Shown: piece by piece, positions 9,483 to 17,889 of the stretch | Layout: every line of letters begins with the position of its first letter | How positions within the stretch are numbered: the first letter of the stretch is position 1 | DNA from: Dunaliella salina | Taxonomy: Eukaryota > Chlorophyta > Chlorophyceae > Chlamydomonadales > Dunaliellaceae | Length of the DNA: 26,481 nucleotides | NCBI GenBank assembly: GCA_002284615.2 | Contig: MU069436.1 | Coordinates: forward strand, 586,353-612,833 | Direction of reading: 5' to 3' | Notes under the pieces: generated by a model | What the model saw: the letters and a program-made list of their open reading frames with translations, nothing else | Databases searched by the model: none | What the model was told of the DNA's origin: nothing | Translations under genes and position numbers: made by a program

Positions 9483-10271
9483 GTTGCAGAAACTTGATGA
9501 TGCCGCACCACCAACCACTGGAGCGAAAACAGAACCATGCAATCTAACCTCTCAACTTGCAAACAAAAAGATCAGCAATTCCTTCTGGAAAATTCCAGGG
9601 ATTACCCTTAAACAGCAAATAAATATAATTAAGTATCGTACAAATACACTGTACAATCAGGGTCATGCCTTCAAGTTTAAATTTTCTAGTTCTGGAAGTT
9701 GCCCACTTTGTGATGATATGGACCACATTGACCACACTCCTCAGATGTACAGACTTGAGAATGAGCAGGATGCACACCGGCAGAGATCATGCAGCCCTAA
9801 GTCTTTCTGTAAAAGCCCTAAGTAAGGGCCGGTATGGCTTATCCTTTATTGGTGGATGGCTGCAGTTACGAGAGACTCCTAAATTGGGGCATTTAAGTCC
9901 CTGGAGACATATCAAGAGCTATTCCAGGCTGGTTTTTCCCTAATGGTACTTGCTCCCCTGCCCGGCACCAAACCCGCCCTGATGCTATCCTTGTGCGCTC
10001 TTCCAGGCAGACAAACTCACCTTGATCCTTCCAAGATCCCTCCTGAAGACAGGGACGTACATCTTGTTGAACTAAAATTCTGTCCTGACACAAACCTCCT
10101 CATCACTCTTGAACGTGCAGTGACCCAACATTCTCACACCATAACCAGACTCAAACCTGCAGCTCAAGAAACCCAAACAGGAATAACAAAGTGATTTTAC
10201 ATTTCATCGTAATTGGTGTGGCTGGTACCATTTACAATGAGTATACAATTACACCCCTTCTGGATCTGGGC
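9483..10271 (+). pseudogene. RLE-element copy C, part 1 (CCHC and endonuclease)
   Basis: A 5'-truncated second copy is joined directly to copy B. It starts with LQKLDDA, aligning with WQKLSDA of copy H, and continues with QLANKKISNSFW. The knuckle reads CPLCDDMDHIDHTPQMY, so its last cysteine has become tyrosine. After a frame change come ALSLSVKALSKGRYG, then RPDAILVRS near 9970 in one frame and DVHLVELKFCPDT near 10050 in another. The endonuclease motif residues are therefore all present but out of frame with each other. The coding breaks at DLGC where repeat R is inserted and resumes at 11209. Confidence 0.85.
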
Positions 10272-11204
10272 TGTCATGCTTAATCACTCTCATTTCATGT
10301 TTACTGTTCTGTAAGCAGGCAATATGCTAGCACTAGCATGGCCAAGTGGTTGGCCAGCCTTCCCTTATACTTCAACAAAATGTCAGCCCCGAGAGAAGGA
10401 GCACCCAAGCGCTACGTGCTTCCCTGCACGGCCTTGTAGCTGAGGCTAGCGCGCCTTCCCTTCCTCTGTCTCCACACGCATACAATCACAAATGCTCCTG
10501 GCTGTGTGGTGCTCATGCATGCATGGAAGTAGCTTCCCCCCTGCATCCAGTGCTGCTGTCACCCACCAGGCATGCAGGGCAGTGTAAGCGTCCCCCCAGC
10601 CTTCTGACCTTTCATTGATGTTCCAAAGTTCGTGTTGAAACACATATCCAAGGCCGAAGTCCGAGGCCTCTGAGGACGCGCGCCGACGCGCCCATCCATG
10701 ATGTAACCCCAGCGCTGGTAGCTGAGTCCCCCCACTGCACGGAATGTGCCTGTGCTAAGACGATTCTCGAGTACGCTCCCCATGGTGGTGGCGCCATGAA
10801 AGGTTTTACGTCCAGAGTCAGCAAAAGCCATCTGACAAGGGACAGGTTCACTCAAATATGATGATGGCTTGAGTTGTAAGTGGACTGACTCTGCTTGCTC
10901 TTCACGCTGCTGCTTAGCTGTTCTTGGACCTTGCAGAGTGTTGGCTTGGCTGCAGCACACATAGAATTCTTGAGGCAGACACAGCAGGTGTGGAGCAGCT
11001 TTACCAGGTCAGCGTTACATCAGGGACAGAGCACCCCTGGCACGAGGCCAGGGATAACAGAAAAGGAGCAAAACCTCAAGGAAAGGTGGAACAGAAGGTT
11101 TAATAAGAGAGAGGACCCAATAAAACAACCCCACTTATATACAGGTCACACATCACACACTTGTTTGTACCATGATTCAGCAATGCCACAAATTTGACGT
11201 GACA
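10272..11204 (-). mobile_element. Repeat R, left copy (933 bp, possible solo LTR)
   Basis: The plus strand starts TGTCATGCTTAATCACT and ends TTTGACGTGACA. GGGC flanks it on both sides (10268-10271 and 11205-11208). Removing the insert and one GGGC restores LLDLG-LLNKKAKSLA, which matches LMNLGLTKQKAKSLA in copy H, so both ends are exact. It is inverted relative to the right copy (13888-15154). About 720 bp at its high-coordinate end and 60 bp at the other end match that copy, and the middle differs by a deletion. TG...CA ends with 4-bp duplications fit a solo LTR. A DNA transposon with TGT ends, such as Ginger type, is the alternative. It has no coding capacity. Confidence 0.85.
11134..11141 (-). 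promoter_or_regulatory. Possible TATA box in repeat R
   Basis: The minus strand reads TGTATATAAGTGGGG, about 65 bp in from the TGTCACG end of repeat R. The right copy has the eroded form CTTATGTAAGTGGGG near 13949-13963. A conserved TATA-like site close to one terminus fits a promoter-bearing LTR, but no transcript evidence exists here. Confidence 0.4.
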
Positions 11205-11556
11205 GGGCCTTCTAAACAAAAAAGCTAAATCACTAGCAGCCAAGCTTAAAGACCATGCCATCCAAAGATGAACCACTATCAAAAACACTAGACACGCTAT
11301 TTGCTTTCAAGGGGCTTCTGGGAGGGGGTTTGCTGGGAGCCCGGCGGCGGAGGATGGGAGAAGGAAAGTCCGGGCGTCCAGATGCATGGCAAGCAACCCT
11401 CCAGATCCCCATTACATCTGTTTTTGGCTCTCTCCTAGGCTAGCTGTGTCTAGTGTAGGTTCTGAGGGCCTTCTGGTGAGGCCTCTAGCTTACCAGTTAG
11501 AGGACCTTTCCTTAATTCACGCGGCCTTTGGCTTGCATAGGCTCTTCTTTTCTGTT
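11205..11556 (+). pseudogene. RLE-element copy C, part 2 (C-terminus and 3' UTR)
   Basis: The sequence resumes exactly where part 1 ended: LNKKAKSLAAKLKDHAIQ, a helical segment shared with copies A and H. It continues through the block conserved in copies F and H (GKSGRPDAW, CMASNPPDPH). In H and A the stop follows DPH directly, whereas here the frame reads on. The 3' UTR shares TCTAGTGTAGG, GGGCCTTCTGGTGAGGCCTC and ACGCGGCCTTTGGCTTGC with copy F, and ends in a short T/C-rich CTTCTTTTC. Confidence 0.8.
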
Positions 11557-11649
11557 CAGCTGCTCTTTCCATGGATACAAGGAATCCATCCACAAACTCT
11601 TCATCATTATGTGGGATACGGGAAACACTCCCAGAGCCTGAAAAAAGAG

Positions 11650-12133
11650 TGATACCATAATTATCTTCAAAGAAAAGTTAGATAGCAGCCCCCAAGCCAC
11701 CCTATGGCTCAGGAAGACGTACCCGATTCCTGGCCAGCAGCTATGTACGGTAGTCAAGTGTGGGGTACAGCTTTTGTAAAGCAAGGGACAGAGTTTAAAA
11801 GCGAACTTTAGGTCAGGCACTTGGGTATTTTGAAGTGCACTCTAGGTGCAAAGCGCACCACTTCTAAGTGGACAGTGCTGCGAGAGTGTGGCCGTGAGCC
11901 CTTGCCCCCCCTTGCAGAGCAGAGGGGTGCACCGATCAAGATTCAGGAGTTTGCTGATGATCTGAGACTGAGACTGCGGGACGTCTGGAACACTGCTGCA
12001 ACCAATGCAATGAGCATGCCTTGTAGCTCTGTGTCCCTCTATCAGTCTTATTTTGGCGTTCCTTTTCATTCAAATCAGCGTGCCCTTGTGCAAATCCCTC
12101 GCCACTTGTCTCTCAACCTCTCTAGATCTGGTC
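11650..12133 (+). pseudogene. LINE fragment W1 (RT thumb region)
   Basis: The reading AMYGSQVWGTAFVKQG, interrupted by one stop and followed by HLGILKCTLGAKRTTSKW and VLRECG, is typical of the segment after the palm in L1-like LINE reverse transcriptases. After a deletion come IQEFADDLRLRLRDVW and LYQSYFGVPFHSNQRA, which parallels LATYQTLFAVPFEHNVRA at the start of LINE Y (20474). FADD here is not the RT active site: it lies far downstream of the thumb in a helical stretch. It is a truncated dead copy ending at an 84-bp tandem duplication. Confidence 0.7.
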
Positions 12134-12300
12134 ATCCCTTGCTCCCTAACAAGTCTCTATAGTGTTCTACATTAGGGGTAGGTTCCCTTATGGGTAAATT
12201 AACAAATGAGAATTTTGATCCCTTGCTCCCTTACGTGTCTCAATAGTGTTCTACATTGGGGAGGTTCTCATATGAGCAAGCTAGCAAGTGCCACACCAAA
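12134..12300 (+). repeat. 84-bp tandem duplication
   Basis: ATCCCTTGCTCCC begins at 12134 and again at 12218, each followed by a TCTC-ATAGTGTTCTACATT-GGGG segment and an AGGTTC segment. The two units differ at several positions, so the duplication is not recent. It is non-coding. Confidence 0.75.
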
Positions 12301-12459
12301 GTGCTCTCACACCCACCTAGACACGCAGTGTCACACCCAAAGTGTGCTGCAACGATAACCTGCTGCAAGTTGGTTGAGTTAGTTGTGCAGTTGTGATTGA
12401 CACTTGCAGTTTACACGGCTTTAGCTGCGCTAAGAGAATGTTGAAGTCGTAACCTCTGA
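12301..12459. other. No gene recognised
   Basis: Spacer between the 84-bp duplication and copy D. It is rich in CACACC and GTTG-type words. No motif was found. Confidence 0.5.
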
Positions 12460-12934
12460 GAATCTCCTCTTGTAAAGTAGTAGCAGCTCTGCACATGCAA
12501 GGCTAGAGCCTTCAAGTCCTTGGATTAACCCACCTACCGTAAAGCTCAAACACTTCTCCAACCTCCATGACGCTTTACGGAAACACACGCACTCAAAACA
12601 CAGGCTTGGAAAGGCCAATATCAACACGGGGTACTACTCTTTCTACCAAAGTTTGCTTCCCCACATCCACAAAAATATTAGCAATGCCTTCTGGACCATG
12701 TCTACACACTCTTTCAAAATGAAGCAAAACATTTTTAAATACCACACAGGTACCAATCAAAAACATGCTGTGCGCTCAAAATTTCCACCAGCCTATAATG
12801 CCCCCTTTGTGAGGAACTTGACAGTGCCCTTCACATCTTATCAGGATGCCAAAATTCAACCATGTCTGGTATGGTAACTGAGCGACATAATATTGCCAGC
12901 AGGATCCTGCTAAAAGCCATCAGCAAAGGCCCTC

Positions 12935-13634
12935 TTGGGGCAGGTATTGCTTCTATGGACACCGGCAGTTCAGACCGTCTTGCCTTGCAAGACGTCTTGC
13001 AGGTCGACCTGCAAATCCCATAACACGCCACTAATAGGACCCTCCCTATATATTTTCCCACGCTGCTTCCCTAATAAAGATAGGCTCAAATTTAGCCGGC
13101 CTGGTGCTCTGTTAGTTGTTCCTCTGAAAAAAAGCGCCAAGGTCAAATCCTCGTTATGAATTGAGAAATGCAGGGGGACGTGGGGAGAACAGGGAGGACC
13201 CAGCGCCAGCCACAGCCACTTCACCAAGACTCAAGGCTCTTGGCCCCAGTCAGCTCCACCCAGATCAGAGGCACATCCACCTTGTTGAAGTCAAATACTG
13301 TGAGGACACCCGGCCCAACAGCCAGCTTGAGGCTTCCAAGCTGCAGCACCACAAACTTTGTCGTCATCTTTCTGGGGCCTCAGCTCAAGTCACCCTCCAT
13401 ACTATCCTGCTAGGTTTGGGAGGAGTCATCTATACCCCTCATACATTGGAGCCTCTTAAGGAGCTTGGTCTTGACACTTTCAAGGCCACTAAGCTTGTTC
13501 GGAAGCTTCATTCTCACTCTGTCATGTATGCTTACAAACTTGCCAGCACCAGACGCGCTCTTGAGAAAACCTTTTTCAACTCTCAACAAGTTCAGGCATG
13601 GGCTACTGCTAGTAACCCTCCTGCTCCCCACTGA
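12935..13634 (+). pseudogene. Endonuclease domain and C-terminus of copy D
   Basis: Two frames together cover the PD-(D/E)xK nuclease. The first (to 13159) reads FSRPGALLVV where copy B has RPDAIL, so the catalytic aspartate is glycine. The second (13161-13634) reads RHIHLVEVKYCEDTRP, with glutamate and lysine kept, then HTILLGLGGVIYTPHTL, PLKELGLDTF and the C-terminus NPPAPH. This second frame is the longest intact example of the C-terminal half besides copy B. The Asp-to-Gly change and the frameshift both inactivate it. Confidence 0.8.
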
Positions 13635-13739
13635 CTTTTTTCTTCTGCTTTCTCTTGGTGAAGAGGATACACGGTGCCTTGGCCCTAGGTATTCCCTTTT
13701 CCTTAATTGATGTGGGGAGTGTTTTCACTGCCTGCGTAG

Positions 13740-13765
13740 TTTTTCTTTTCTTTTCTTTTCTTTTC
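13740..13765 (+). repeat. (TTTTC)n tail of copy D
   Basis: Five TTTTC-type pentamers lie directly after the copy D 3' UTR. The same tail, in the matching orientation, ends copies F and H. Confidence 0.9.
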
Positions 13766-13766
13766 C

Positions 13767-13887
13767 CATTGGCATCCATACCTGCTTACACAAGTGCCCT
13801 CAAGGGTAGCCTTCCATCCCGCCAACTACAAGAAAATGTTCGCACCCAAAATCAAGGATTGGAAAGAAATCACATACACAGACGGCA
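13767..13887 (+). pseudogene. RLE-element copy E/F, part 1 (start of RNase H)
   Basis: ACTTACACAAGTGCCCTCA-type sequence shared with copy H leads into KDWKEITYTDG, the first acidic strand of RNase H. The frame is cut after GACGGCA by repeat R and resumes at 15155 as GGCAGTGTCATTAAA. Joined across the duplicated GGCA the frame reads TDGSVIK, the same residues as in copy A. Confidence 0.85.
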
Positions 13888-15154
13888 TGTCACATCGAAT
13901 TAGTGGCATTGCTGAATCATGGTCCAAACAAGTGTGTGATGTGTGACCTTATGTAAGTGGGGTTGTTTTATTGGGTTCTCTCTCTTATTTAAACCTTCTG
14001 TACCACCTTTCCTTGAGGTTTGGCTCCGTTTCTGTTATCCCCGGCCTTGTGCCAGGGGTGCTCTGTCCCTGATGTAATGCTAACCTGGTAAAGCTGCTCC
14101 ACACCTGCTGTGTCTGCCCCAAGAATTCTCTGTGTGCTGCAGCCAAGCCAGCACTCTGCAGCTAGCCCAAGAACAGCAGCAGCATGAAGAGCAAGTAGAG
14201 TAGCAGTCCACTCGCAACCCAAGCCCTCAGCTCGAGTGAACCTGTCCCTTGTCAGATGGCTTTTGCCGACTCTGGACCTAAAACCTTTCATGGCGCCACC
14301 ACGGGGAACGTACTCAAGAATCCTCTGTGGCACAGGCACATTCTGTGCAGCGGGGGGACTCAGCAGCCAGCGGGGTTACATCAGCAGATAGGCGCATGTT
14401 GGCCCGTGTCCTTAGAGGCCATCGGACTTGGATATGTGTCTCAACGCGGACTTTGTCCATCAATGAAAGGTCAGAAGGCTGGGGGGATGCTTGCCTGCTC
14501 TGCATGCCTGGTGGGTGATAGCAGCACTGGATGCAGGGGGGAAGTTACTTCCATGTATGCATAAGCACCACAGCCAGGAGCATTTGTGATTGTATGTATA
14601 AGGAGAATGTGGAGCCTTTGAAGGCATAACTTGTGAGCTTGGTCAGATGCATTGCCTGAAGTGCAGAGAGATTGTGCGCATGTCTGAAGCCTTGATAAAG
14701 AGAAGCCTTGCACTTACAAGCAGCACATGTAAGCCTTGTTACCGTGAGCACCATCAGAAGAGAACAGAGCATTAGGAGCACGAGAGTGTGCTGCCTCAGT
14801 CATGCTGCTCCTGGGATGAGCATGCCCTAGGGAGCGGCTGTGATTGCGGGCGTTTGAAGAGGCTTCAGAACTGTTGTTGCAAGCTAAGTTGCAGTTTCAT
14901 GGCTGTGTATTGAACCATCGCTGCAGGTTAGGGCTCAGGATGTGCCTGTTGTGTGGACATGCTCCTGGCAAAAACTTTGCCATGTCTTGCTGTGAAATTT
15001 GAGACATTCATTGCACAACCAGCATTTTTCTGTGAAGCAGGAGAAACATTAAGCAACATTTCTGCCTTTCTTGACATCAATATTGCTTAATGGGGGGGAA
15101 ATGTGACCTGCTTTAAGAACATTAAAAGTGTAATGACAGTGATTGAGCATGACA
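13888..15154 (+). mobile_element. Repeat R, right copy (1267 bp, possible solo LTR)
   Basis: It starts TGTCACATCGAATT and ends GATTGAGCATGACA, with GGCA on both sides (13884-13887 and 15155-15158). Removal restores the RNase H reading of copy E/F. It is in opposite orientation to the left copy (10272-11204). The first 710 bp match it closely and so do the last 60 bp, while 14600-15080 has no counterpart there. The open frames inside overlap, lack motifs and are not conserved between the copies, so this is a non-coding element. Confidence 0.85.
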
Positions 15155-15307
15155 GGCAGTGTCATTAAACACTTAAATTGATGACTCCCGACCACTCTCC
15201 GCCAGTGGTTCAGGCATTTCCAAACCAGGGAGGAACACTTCCCCATCCACCCAACGCTTTCAGCTGCACATAATACCCAATGGCCATGGGTCTACTAACA
15301 CCATCAC
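15155..15307 (+). pseudogene. RLE-element copy E/F, part 2 (middle of RNase H)
   Basis: It begins GSVIKHLN and then hits stops. A shifted frame gives IPNGHGSTNTIT, matching EPNGNGITNTIT in copy B. It ends at the 13-bp target site (15295-15307) where LINE X inserted. Confidence 0.8.
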
Positions 15308-15878
15308 TCCACAAGAGCCCCATTCTTCCAGCAGAATCATGATAACGTAACACACACACTTTGGTATTCCATTAGGCAATGTACCTGGCTGGTGGGATGA
15401 CAGGAAGAGGAACAAAAAGCCTCCATTACCAATCTACTTGGGACGAATTATTTCACATAAATCAGTGCGTAGCATTTTGTGCCTACGACTATCCAGTCAC
15501 AATCTTTGGGTGGAAACCCAACGGCATCACGGGAATAGGTGCCCTTATAAGGGCTTATAATTATGAGCTCAGGATTTGCAACAAATGCGATTGGCAAACT
15601 GTGCAAGATGAAGAGCACATTATTCTGGACTGCCCTCCCCAGGATCTGACAGTCTTGAGGTATCAGTTCCATAATTTGTTCAGCTGTGCACCTCCCGGTT
15701 GTCCAATTCGCCTCATAGACTTCATGAACCAAGCTAATGTCTTAGAATTAGCCAAGTTTGTGTCTGCATGCTTGAGATTTTTTGAGCAATACATTCATTT
15801 TAACTTAAATCGTTATGGCCTCTATGTCTCCGCTCAGCTGCCCTTGTAGGCGGATAAAGTGATGTAACCTTACCTTAC
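15308..15878 (+). mobile_element. LINE X, 5'-truncated insertion with CTTAC tail
   Basis: CTAACACCATCAC occurs at 15295-15307 and again at 15879-15891, directly flanking this segment. Deleting the insert and one copy joins GSTNTIT to RAELA, the normal RNase H sequence of the host element. The 3' end, GGCGGATAAAGTGATGTAACC followed by TTACCTTAC, is shared with the fragments at 868-957 and 20896-21011. Severe 5' truncation, a simple 3' tail and a long target duplication are the signature of target-primed reverse transcription. Confidence 0.93.
15379..15849 (+). CDS. C-terminal end of a LINE ORF2 protein (fragment)
   Basis: This 156-codon frame covers only the last part of a LINE polyprotein, downstream of the reverse transcriptase. 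A zinc-knuckle pattern C-x2-C-x9-H-x4-C is seen in CNKCDWQTVQDEEHIILDC, which is common at the C-terminus of L1-like ORF2 proteins, followed by a leucine-rich helical stretch. The frame ends VSAQLPL, the same ending as the small insertion in LINE Y. The ATG at 15379 has an in-frame stop just before it and is probably a chance internal methionine. The fragment cannot function alone. Confidence 0.75.
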   Translation: MYLAGGMTGRGTKSLHYQSTWDELFHINQCVAFCAYDYPVTIFGWKPNGITGIGALIRAYNYELRICNKCDWQTVQDEEHIILDCPPQDLTVLRYQFHNLFSCAPPGCPIRLIDFMNQANVLELAKFVSACLRFFEQYIHFNLNRYGLYVSAQLPL

Positions 15879-16086
15879 CTAACACCATCACCAGAGCAGA
15901 ACTTGCCACCCATCCTTGTGGCACTCCAACAAGAGCAAACTGACATTGCCTCTGAGAGTGCATCCTGTCAAAACAAACCCTCAATCCGATGCGCATGAGG
16001 TACCACCTGCATGCAGAGATCATTCACGCTATATCGTCCATGTTACGCAATTCCCCCACACAATTCATTTCTCCAAAGCCCACTCT

Positions 16087-16134
16087 GGCATAATAGGCAT
16101 GCCTATTATGCCCTCCCTCATTGCGCAATGAGGG
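16087..16134. repeat. Two adjacent perfect palindromes
   Basis: 16087-16112 is a 26-bp perfect palindrome centred on GCATGC. 16115-16134 is a 20-bp perfect palindrome centred on TGCGCA. They sit inside the RNase H coding of copy E/F, exactly where the ancestral frame would read GGCATAATAGGCAATGAGGG. The extra 27 or so bases are reverse-complement copies of the two halves of that host sequence. Confidence 0.9.
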
Positions 16135-17324
16135 GGCCAATGCCCGTGCTCACACAGCAGCCCTCATGGATAACACAGACGTTGTACTTCCAGGTGCTAG
16201 GGCTGGCTCTCATTGAGAACCCCTAGGGGCCCATTCCACAACTTATACTGGCTCTTATTGAAAACCCCTCACGCACAAAATGCTAACATACACCGCTCCC
16301 ATGCTCTTCCGATACACTGTCTCACCAACCTCAATGGCAAACTGAAAGTAAACATGCACAAAGGCTGCATAGGCTTGGCTCTGCTGATACTTCTGGCTAC
16401 CATTACAACAGATGGTAGAAGCGCAACTCTCCTCTGCAATCTGCTTCCCCAACCACCACAGTCAAATCCAAGTTCACAGTCCAAACTGTCGACTTGCTAT
16501 CAAGGAAATCAGCAACTCTTTTTGGGAAAAATCCTGAATTTCCCTTACAGCAAAATAATGAATTATTGAACAGATACGCTACACAAACAAATACATGCCT
16601 CCAATTTCAACTGTTCTTTCAGTTCTTCAAGATGTCCACTCTGTGGCAATGAAGACAAGATTGATCACGTGCTCCTCATGTGTAACAACTTAACACTGAG
16701 TGGGATGCACACCAACAGGCACCATGCAGGCCTTAGTCTCTGCATAAATGCCCTCAGTAAAGGCCCGTATGGCTCATCTCTTATTGATATGGATGGCTGC
16801 AATAATAAGAGACTCCAGGAACAGAGCATGCAAGTCCCTGAAAGCACAAGACAAGGCATTCCTGATTGGGCGTTCCCTAATGGTACTGGCTCTTCAGCTG
16901 AAGCCCGCCACCAAAGCCGCCCGGAGGCTCACTTTGTGCGCTCTATACCAGGTCGACCTGTCCACCTGGATCCCTCCAGTATCCCTGATCGAGACAGGGA
17001 CATCCACCTTGTTGAATTAAACTCCCTCCCAAACACCTACGCCTTCATCATTTTGGAGCGGGCAGCAGCTCAACACTTTCACACTTTAACCAGACTTAAA
17101 TCCCGCAACTCAAGTAATCCTACCAGGATTAACAAAGTGACTCTGCATATCATCTTCATTGGTGTGGCTGGCACTGTTTACATGAATATACAACCAAACC
17201 CCTTATAAATCTGGCCTTTACCAAGGACAAATCTGGATCAGTAACAAAACAGCTCAGTTGCCATACCATCAAAAATTGACATCCATCATTGACACCAGAT
17301 GTGCCCTTCATTTTCAGGGGACTG

Positions 17325-17349
17325 CTGGGGGGGGGGGGGGGGGGGGGGG
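17325..17349 (+). repeat. Poly-G run in the copy E/F 3' region
   Basis: About 25 consecutive G lie where copies C and H have GGGAGGGGGTTTGCTGGGAG-type sequence. This is slippage expansion of a short G tract, or an assembly artefact. Confidence 0.85.
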
Positions 17350-17602
17350 TATTCTGGATGCACGGCAGAGGGCTGCAGGAGAAGGAGAGTCCGGGCGTCC
17401 TGGGGAATGGCGAACAACCCCCCCAGCTCCTCATTAACTCTGTCTCTGGCTCTCTCTAAGGCTATTAGTTTCTAGTGTAGGCTTAGAGGGCCTTCTGGTG
17501 AGGCCTCTACTAGCTTGCTAGCTTATTAGTAAGGGGACCTTCCCTTAATGCACGCGGCCTCCGGCTTGCGGAGCCTTTCTTATCTTTTTCTTTTCTTTTC
17601 TA

Positions 17603-17852
17603 GTTGGAGGTTGTGTTGTGCAAGTTTGAAATCGCTTCCTTTGTCTTTGTAGACCAGGCCTGCTCCCACAAGGCAATTGCTGAATGCTCTTGTAATCATT
17701 CTGCAATGAAAAGGCGTTCAATTTTCATGTTGGAGATGAAATGGTTGTGACAGCCTGAGAGCATGTGGAGTGCGCTGTCCAATTGATGACAGCCAGGGAT
17801 CCGGAGGGGGCAAGATGGGTCAGTTGACCTTCTAAAACGGACTGCATGTTTT
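17603..17852 (-). pseudogene. RLE-element copy I, fragment around the CCHC knuckle
   Basis: The minus strand matches copy B at about residues 1126-1207: AAACATGCAGTCCGTTTTA, then GGTCAACTGACCCAT, CATCAATTGGACAGCGCACTC, CACATGCTCTCAGGCTG and ending AACCTCCAA. It carries stops and lost cysteines. It lies between the tail of copy E/F on one side and the tail of copy H on the other, so two elements abut the same piece. Confidence 0.85.
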
Positions 17853-17853
17853 T

Positions 17854-17889
17854 GAAAAGAAAAGAAAAGAAAAGAAAAGAAAAGAAAAG
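17854..17889 (-). repeat. (TTTTC)n tail of copy H
   Basis: Seven GAAAA-type pentamers on the plus strand, reading TTTTC on the element strand, directly follow the 3' UTR of copy H and abut copy I. Confidence 0.92.

Larger units (their letters stand above)
12460..13766 (+). mobile_element. RLE-element copy D, 5'-truncated, with (TTTTC)n tail
   Basis: The recognisable start is INPPTVKLKHFSNLHDAL and SKHRLGKANI, matching the region after RNase H in copy B. The knuckle CPLCEELDSALHILSGC is complete at about 12800-12850, though in a different frame from the flanking ORF. The endonuclease follows at 12935-13634. The stop after NPPAPH (13632-13634) is followed by a 100-bp 3' UTR and a TTTTC pentamer tail at 13740-13765. 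It belongs to the same subfamily as copies B and I. Its tail abuts E/F at 13767, so D may have inserted into E/F, but the E/F upstream part is not seen on the other side. Confidence 0.85.
15879..17602 (+). pseudogene. RLE-element copy E/F, part 3 (RNase H to 3' tail)
   Basis: It resumes with NTITRAELA, then MRMRYHLHAEIIHAISSM and the broken end of RNase H with a palindromic insertion at 16087-16134. The knuckle CPLCGNEDKIDHVLLMC (about 16640-16690) is intact. The following frame (16669-17208) reads SLCINALSKGPYGSSLIDMDGC and RPEAHFVRS, then DIHLVELNSLPNT. The nuclease ExK is E-L-N here, so the lysine is lost, and RPD is RPE. GVAGTVYMNIQ follows, then decayed C-terminal sequence, a poly-G run, the conserved 3' UTR (TAATGCACGCGGCCTCCGG) and a TTTTC tail at 17584-17600. 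It ends against copy I in opposite orientation. Confidence 0.85.

Noticed and set aside
9475..9825. Separate gene directly after the long open frame
   Set aside because: It aligns with the CCHC region of copies H and F, so it is the start of truncated copy C.
10339..10349. TGGCCAAGTGG resembling the A box of a tRNA or SINE promoter
   Set aside because: No B box follows at the right distance and no cloverleaf can be drawn. The stretch is also absent from the other copy of repeat R.
11821..12162. Stand-alone 113-codon gene with an FADD motif
   Set aside because: The frame is the broken post-palm part of a LINE ORF2. FADD lies in a helical region beyond the thumb, not at an RT active site.
13905..14598. 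Protein-coding frames inside repeat R
   Set aside because: Frames in the two R copies are not conserved relative to each other and are interrupted by indels.
10272..15154. Long inverted repeat arms (about 10482-11204 and 13888-14600) as one foldback transposon
   Set aside because: Each arm has its own complete ends and its own target duplication (GGGC and GGCA) inside a different host copy, so they are two independent insertions.
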